Shown here: piece after piece, positions 14,824-17,240 of the stretch | Layout: the number at the start of each line of letters is the position of its first letter | Position numbering within the stretch: the first letter of the stretch is position 1 | Source: Granulosicoccus sp964437945 | Lineage (GTDB): Bacteria > Pseudomonadota > Gammaproteobacteria > Granulosicoccales > Granulosicoccaceae | Assembly (NCBI GenBank): GCA_964437945.1 | Contig: CAYTJF010000116.1 | Coordinates: 1 to 17,240 of the forward strand | Length of the DNA: 17,240 nt | Reading direction: 5' to 3' | Notes under the pieces: generated by a model | Databases searched by the model: none | What the model saw: the letters and a program-made list of their open reading frames with translations, nothing else | What the model was told of the DNA's origin: nothing | Position numbers and translations under genes: made by a program

Positions 14824-15879
14824 ATGAAGCTGCTTCTCTTTCCCGTGTGGTTTATGCAGTTGTTCACTCAGGCCAAATCATTCAAAAACAATCCTGTGAT
14901 CGGTAGCCTTGTGCTAAACCGTTGCGGCTTACATGTTATCCGTATTGTGCTTGCACACTCGATCATGCGGCTGCGCTTTGCAATGCTGGGCATGGGCGTA
15001 GACAGAGACTTAAAAAGATCCTTTTATAACGATGGGTTTATGGTCGTTGAGAACGCCATGTCTGAGCAGCTGTTTCAGCAAATCAAAAATCAGGTTAGGT
15101 CGGTAGATGCACAAGTGCGTGAATGCAAGCAAGGCGACACACTGACACACCGCATACTTGTCGACGAACAGTCACAAGCACATTTACCAGCAGTCACCGC
15201 TATGCTGGCCAGTAAGCGGTATTTGGCATTACACAAGTTTGCTTCGGGTAAGAGCAGTCGACCCGTGTCTTACATTCAAACCATCAAAAATCATTTTGTC
15301 GACGGCCCTGCCGACCCGCAGAAGAACCTGCACTCAGATACGTTTCACCCAACCATGAAAAGTTGGTATTTTTTGGATGATTGCAGTTCGGACAATGGCC
15401 CTTTTACGTACTTGCCAGGATCGCAACGATTAACTATCGCCCGACTCAAGTGGGAATATAACAAGAGCATCACTATCGCCGAACACGGCGACAACTACTC
15501 CAGTAATGGCTCGTTTCGAGCAACACCTGAAGATCTTGTCAGTATGGGCATGGGTCAACCGGTTGGATTATCAGTTCCAGCCAACACCCTGGTCATTGCC
15601 AACACACATGGTTTCCACCGTCGTGGGGATGCGCAAAAGCGCAGCATGAGAACCGAAATCTGGAGTATCAGTCGAAGTAATCCGTTCAACCCGTTTCCTG
15701 GTATCGATATTCCGGTTCTGGCACGTTTACAAAATCGCGCACTGACCTGGTATCGAGAATACTGCGACGCGAAAGCGGCCAAAAATGGTGTGCAATCAAG
15801 CTGGCATGTTATCGAAGCGCGCAATACGCTCGAAGACCCTGAATCAAAACCACAATACCAGCACAAAGAGGCTGCCTAG
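14824..15879 (+). CDS. Phytanoyl-CoA dioxygenase (PhyH) family protein
   Basis: A 351-residue predicted non-haem Fe(II)/2-oxoglutarate oxygenase. From about residue 60 it follows the PhyH pattern: SFYNDGFMVVENAMSEQLF opening, iron ligands H170 and D172 in LHSDTFHP, a LPGS turn (197-200), distal ligand H265 in HGFHRRGD, and R276 eleven residues later. That is the same His-to-Arg spacing as in human PHYH, where the Arg binds 2-oxoglutarate. All key residues are present, so it is probably active as a hydroxylase on an unknown substrate. The first 57 residues are an unusual hydrophobic/basic helical extension that may sit at the membrane. The start has AAGG 8 bases upstream. It is monocistronic or possibly co-expressed with the dehydrogenase 221 bases downstream. 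Confidence 0.85.
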   Translation: MKLLLFPVWFMQLFTQAKSFKNNPVIGSLVLNRCGLHVIRIVLAHSIMRLRFAMLGMGVDRDLKRSFYNDGFMVVENAMSEQLFQQIKNQVRSVDAQVRECKQGDTLTHRILVDEQSQAHLPAVTAMLASKRYLALHKFASGKSSRPVSYIQTIKNHFVDGPADPQKNLHSDTFHPTMKSWYFLDDCSSDNGPFTYLPGSQRLTIARLKWEYNKSITIAEHGDNYSSNGSFRATPEDLVSMGMGQPVGLSVPANTLVIANTHGFHRRGDAQKRSMRTEIWSISRSNPFNPFPGIDIPVLARLQNRALTWYREYCDAKAAKNGVQSSWHVIEARNTLEDPESKPQYQHKEAA

Positions 15880-16014
15880 AGTAATTAGCCACTGGTGATT
15901 GGTAGATGGCGTCCCTAAAAAGGCTCGTCCGCGTTATAACTCACTCTCAAGGTATAAACCCAAAACGTTGACAGTTCGCGCCAGGCTGCTGAACACTCCG
16001 GAAAGTCGCTGTCC

Positions 16015-16058
16015 ATGTAATTTGATGATTACATTAAACTAGTGGTCTGTGATTAAAT
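16015..16058 (+). promoter_or_regulatory. Palindromic operator candidate and weak promoter upstream of the SDR gene
   Basis: ATGTAAT (16015-16021), six bases, then ATTACAT (16028-16034) make a 20-bp palindrome with perfect 7-bp arms. TTACAT (16029-16034) could be a -35 box with TTAAAT (16053-16058) as -10 at 18-base spacing, so a bound dimer would overlap the promoter. The palindrome is 67-86 bases upstream of the SDR start. It looks like a site for a dimeric repressor such as a TetR-type protein; no such gene is in view. Confidence 0.45.
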
Positions 16059-16100
16059 GATGTTGAGCACTTTTAGCTACTCGACACACGATTCACCTGC

Positions 16101-16937
16101 ATGCAAAAATCCATTCTTATAACCGGTTGTTCATCCGGCATTGGTCTAGATGCCGCCACCACTTTACAGGCCGATGGCTGGCATGTTCTGGCAACGTGCC
16201 GGCAAGCCAAAGATTGCGACAAACTTAAAGAACAAGGCATCGATAGTTTTGTGCTCGACTACGCGGACTCAAAGTCTGTGCTTGATGGCGCAGCACAAGC
16301 GTTAGAGCTTACCAGTGGAAAACTGGACGCGCTGTTTAACAATGGCGCTTATGGTATTCCAGGGTTCGTAGAAGACATACCGCGCGACGCGATGCGTCAT
16401 TTGTTTGAGACCAACTTGTTCGGTCCATTCGAGTTGATTAACGAACTACTGCCGACAATGCGAAAACAAGGAAGCGGGCATATAGTTAATTGCTCGTCAG
16501 TGTTGGGGCTTGTGGCTATGCGTTATCGCGGCCCGTACAACGCCAGTAAATTTGCCATGGAAGGTTTGAGCGACACCCTCAGACTGGAGCTTCATGGCAG
16601 CGGTATTCATGTAGTGTTAATTGAACCGGGCCCCATCAGCACAAAAATTCGGGTAAATTCCCAACCTCATTTTGAGAAATGGATTGACGTAGAGAACTCA
16701 CCACATAGAGATGCTTACGAGAAAACGGTTAAACCACGCTTGTACGCACCAGTTGGTGGCCCACCTGATAAATTCGAACTACCCCCATCGGCGGTTACCG
16801 ATAAGCTCAAGCGAGCATTGAACAGCAACAATCCTCACCCACGGTATTACGTCACCACACCGACTTACCTGGCTGGTTTTTTCAAAAGAATGTTCTCTAC
16901 GCGGGTGCAGGACAAAATTTGGCTACGCCAGGCTTAA
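16101..16937 (+). CDS. Short-chain dehydrogenase/reductase (SDR) family oxidoreductase
   Basis: A 278-residue classical SDR with a Rossmann fold. The cofactor motif TGCSSGIG is at 8-15, the NNGAYG segment (80-85) corresponds to NNAG, catalytic serine is S132/S133 in NCSSVLG, and YNASK gives Y146 and K150. The IEPGPISTKI segment after the active site is typical. An Arg at 34 after the second strand suggests NADP(H) preference. The C-terminus is about 30 residues longer than the shortest family members and contains a Pro-rich, positively charged part. The substrate is unknown; relatives reduce ketones, retinal-like or steroid-like compounds. No clear ribosome site precedes the ATG, suggesting weak or leaderless-like initiation. 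A palindrome lies in its promoter region. Confidence 0.93.
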   Translation: MQKSILITGCSSGIGLDAATTLQADGWHVLATCRQAKDCDKLKEQGIDSFVLDYADSKSVLDGAAQALELTSGKLDALFNNGAYGIPGFVEDIPRDAMRHLFETNLFGPFELINELLPTMRKQGSGHIVNCSSVLGLVAMRYRGPYNASKFAMEGLSDTLRLELHGSGIHVVLIEPGPISTKIRVNSQPHFEKWIDVENSPHRDAYEKTVKPRLYAPVGGPPDKFELPPSAVTDKLKRALNSNNPHPRYYVTTPTYLAGFFKRMFSTRVQDKIWLRQA

Positions 16938-17240
16938 GGAGGCTGACCGATTGTTAGCGTTTGGTTTTCCATCAACTAAAGTAAGAAGCGTACCCATTAA
17001 AATTATATCATGAGCAATATCTGTGTTAGCAGGCAAACCTTTTATCATCAACAGCGTTAAGTAAACCCTGGTGTTGCATAAAATTTCGAATCCAGAAGCT
17101 TTTTGAGCAGCATATAAGGTGCTGCACGCAGTATTTACTGGATTGAGCCTAGTCACTCTAGGTGAGATCCAGGAAATAGTAGTATAGCGCCTTAGATGCT
17201 GCTATAGAAGCAGCAAAGCGATTCTGGGCCGGAATTTTAT
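16938..17240. other. Right-end region without a confident gene; small hairpins
   Basis: No convincing coding region is seen in these 303 bases. A 77-residue minus-strand reading frame (16923-17156) overlaps the SDR end, has no ribosome site I trust and no family resemblance, so I leave it out. Three short inverted repeats occur within 110 bases: GCAGCA/TGCTGC (17107-17125, 7-base loop), CCTAG/CTAGG (17148-17162, 5-base loop) and TGCTGC/GCAGCA (17197-17215, 7-base loop). None has a T-run like a standard terminator, although one of them may still end the SDR transcript. Confidence 0.4.

Noticed and set aside
16923..17156. 77-residue minus-strand reading frame at the right end
   Set aside because: It overlaps the SDR 3' end, has no recognisable domain and no convincing ribosome site; probably chance.

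Overview
The window looks like chromosomal DNA of a marine-type gammaproteobacterium of moderate GC content (inferred from gene content, not from a database search). Three things suggest this. The block uvrA (divergent) / MFS transporter / ssb is a known arrangement in Pseudomonas-like gammaproteobacteria. The methyl cycle uses S-adenosylhomocysteine hydrolase (ahcY) next to metK rather than the E. coli Pfs/LuxS route. The proteins also carry the usual hallmarks, such as an SSB ending in DDDIPF and a YajR-like MFS protein. No tRNA, rRNA, CRISPR array, phage or intact insertion sequence was seen.

Layout. Positions 91-3482 (minus strand) hold a glycosyltransferase, a pentapeptide-repeat protein overlapping it by 4 bp, and an S9-family serine peptidase. 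The glycosyltransferase start is preceded by a hairpin that would bury its ribosome binding site. Positions 3660-6350 (minus) hold the metK-ahcY operon. A palindrome overlapping the likely metK promoter lies at one end and a clear intrinsic terminator lies beyond ahcY. Positions 6619-8269 (minus) hold a predicted beta-propeller lipoprotein with an in-frame 9-bp tandem repeat and an unusual structured leader. Positions 8319-10208 (minus) hold ssb and a YajR-type MFS transporter, and uvrA (plus) diverges from them at 10319. The uvrA 3' end overlaps an unrecognised lipoprotein gene on the minus strand, which lies downstream of a zeta-class glutathione transferase/maleylacetoacetate isomerase gene. 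On the plus strand follow a phytanoyl-CoA-dioxygenase-family protein and a short-chain dehydrogenase with a palindrome in its promoter region. The last 300 bases hold no confident gene, only small hairpins.

How the genes work together. metK makes S-adenosylmethionine (SAM). AhcY removes the S-adenosylhomocysteine (SAH) left after methyl transfer, and the operator-like palindrome suggests shared control by a SAM- or SAH-sensing repressor encoded elsewhere. UvrA and SSB both act in DNA repair and replication. The rest is accessory: surface lipoproteins, a peptidase and small-molecule enzymes.

I did not find a clearly new multi-gene system. The best leads are RNA-level and repeat-level signals: the leader at 8192-8244 with two mutually exclusive hairpins, the ribosome-site-masking hairpin at 3484-3516, the metK palindrome, the tandem repeat at 7992-8036, and the strict Phe/aliphatic alternation of the pentapeptide protein.
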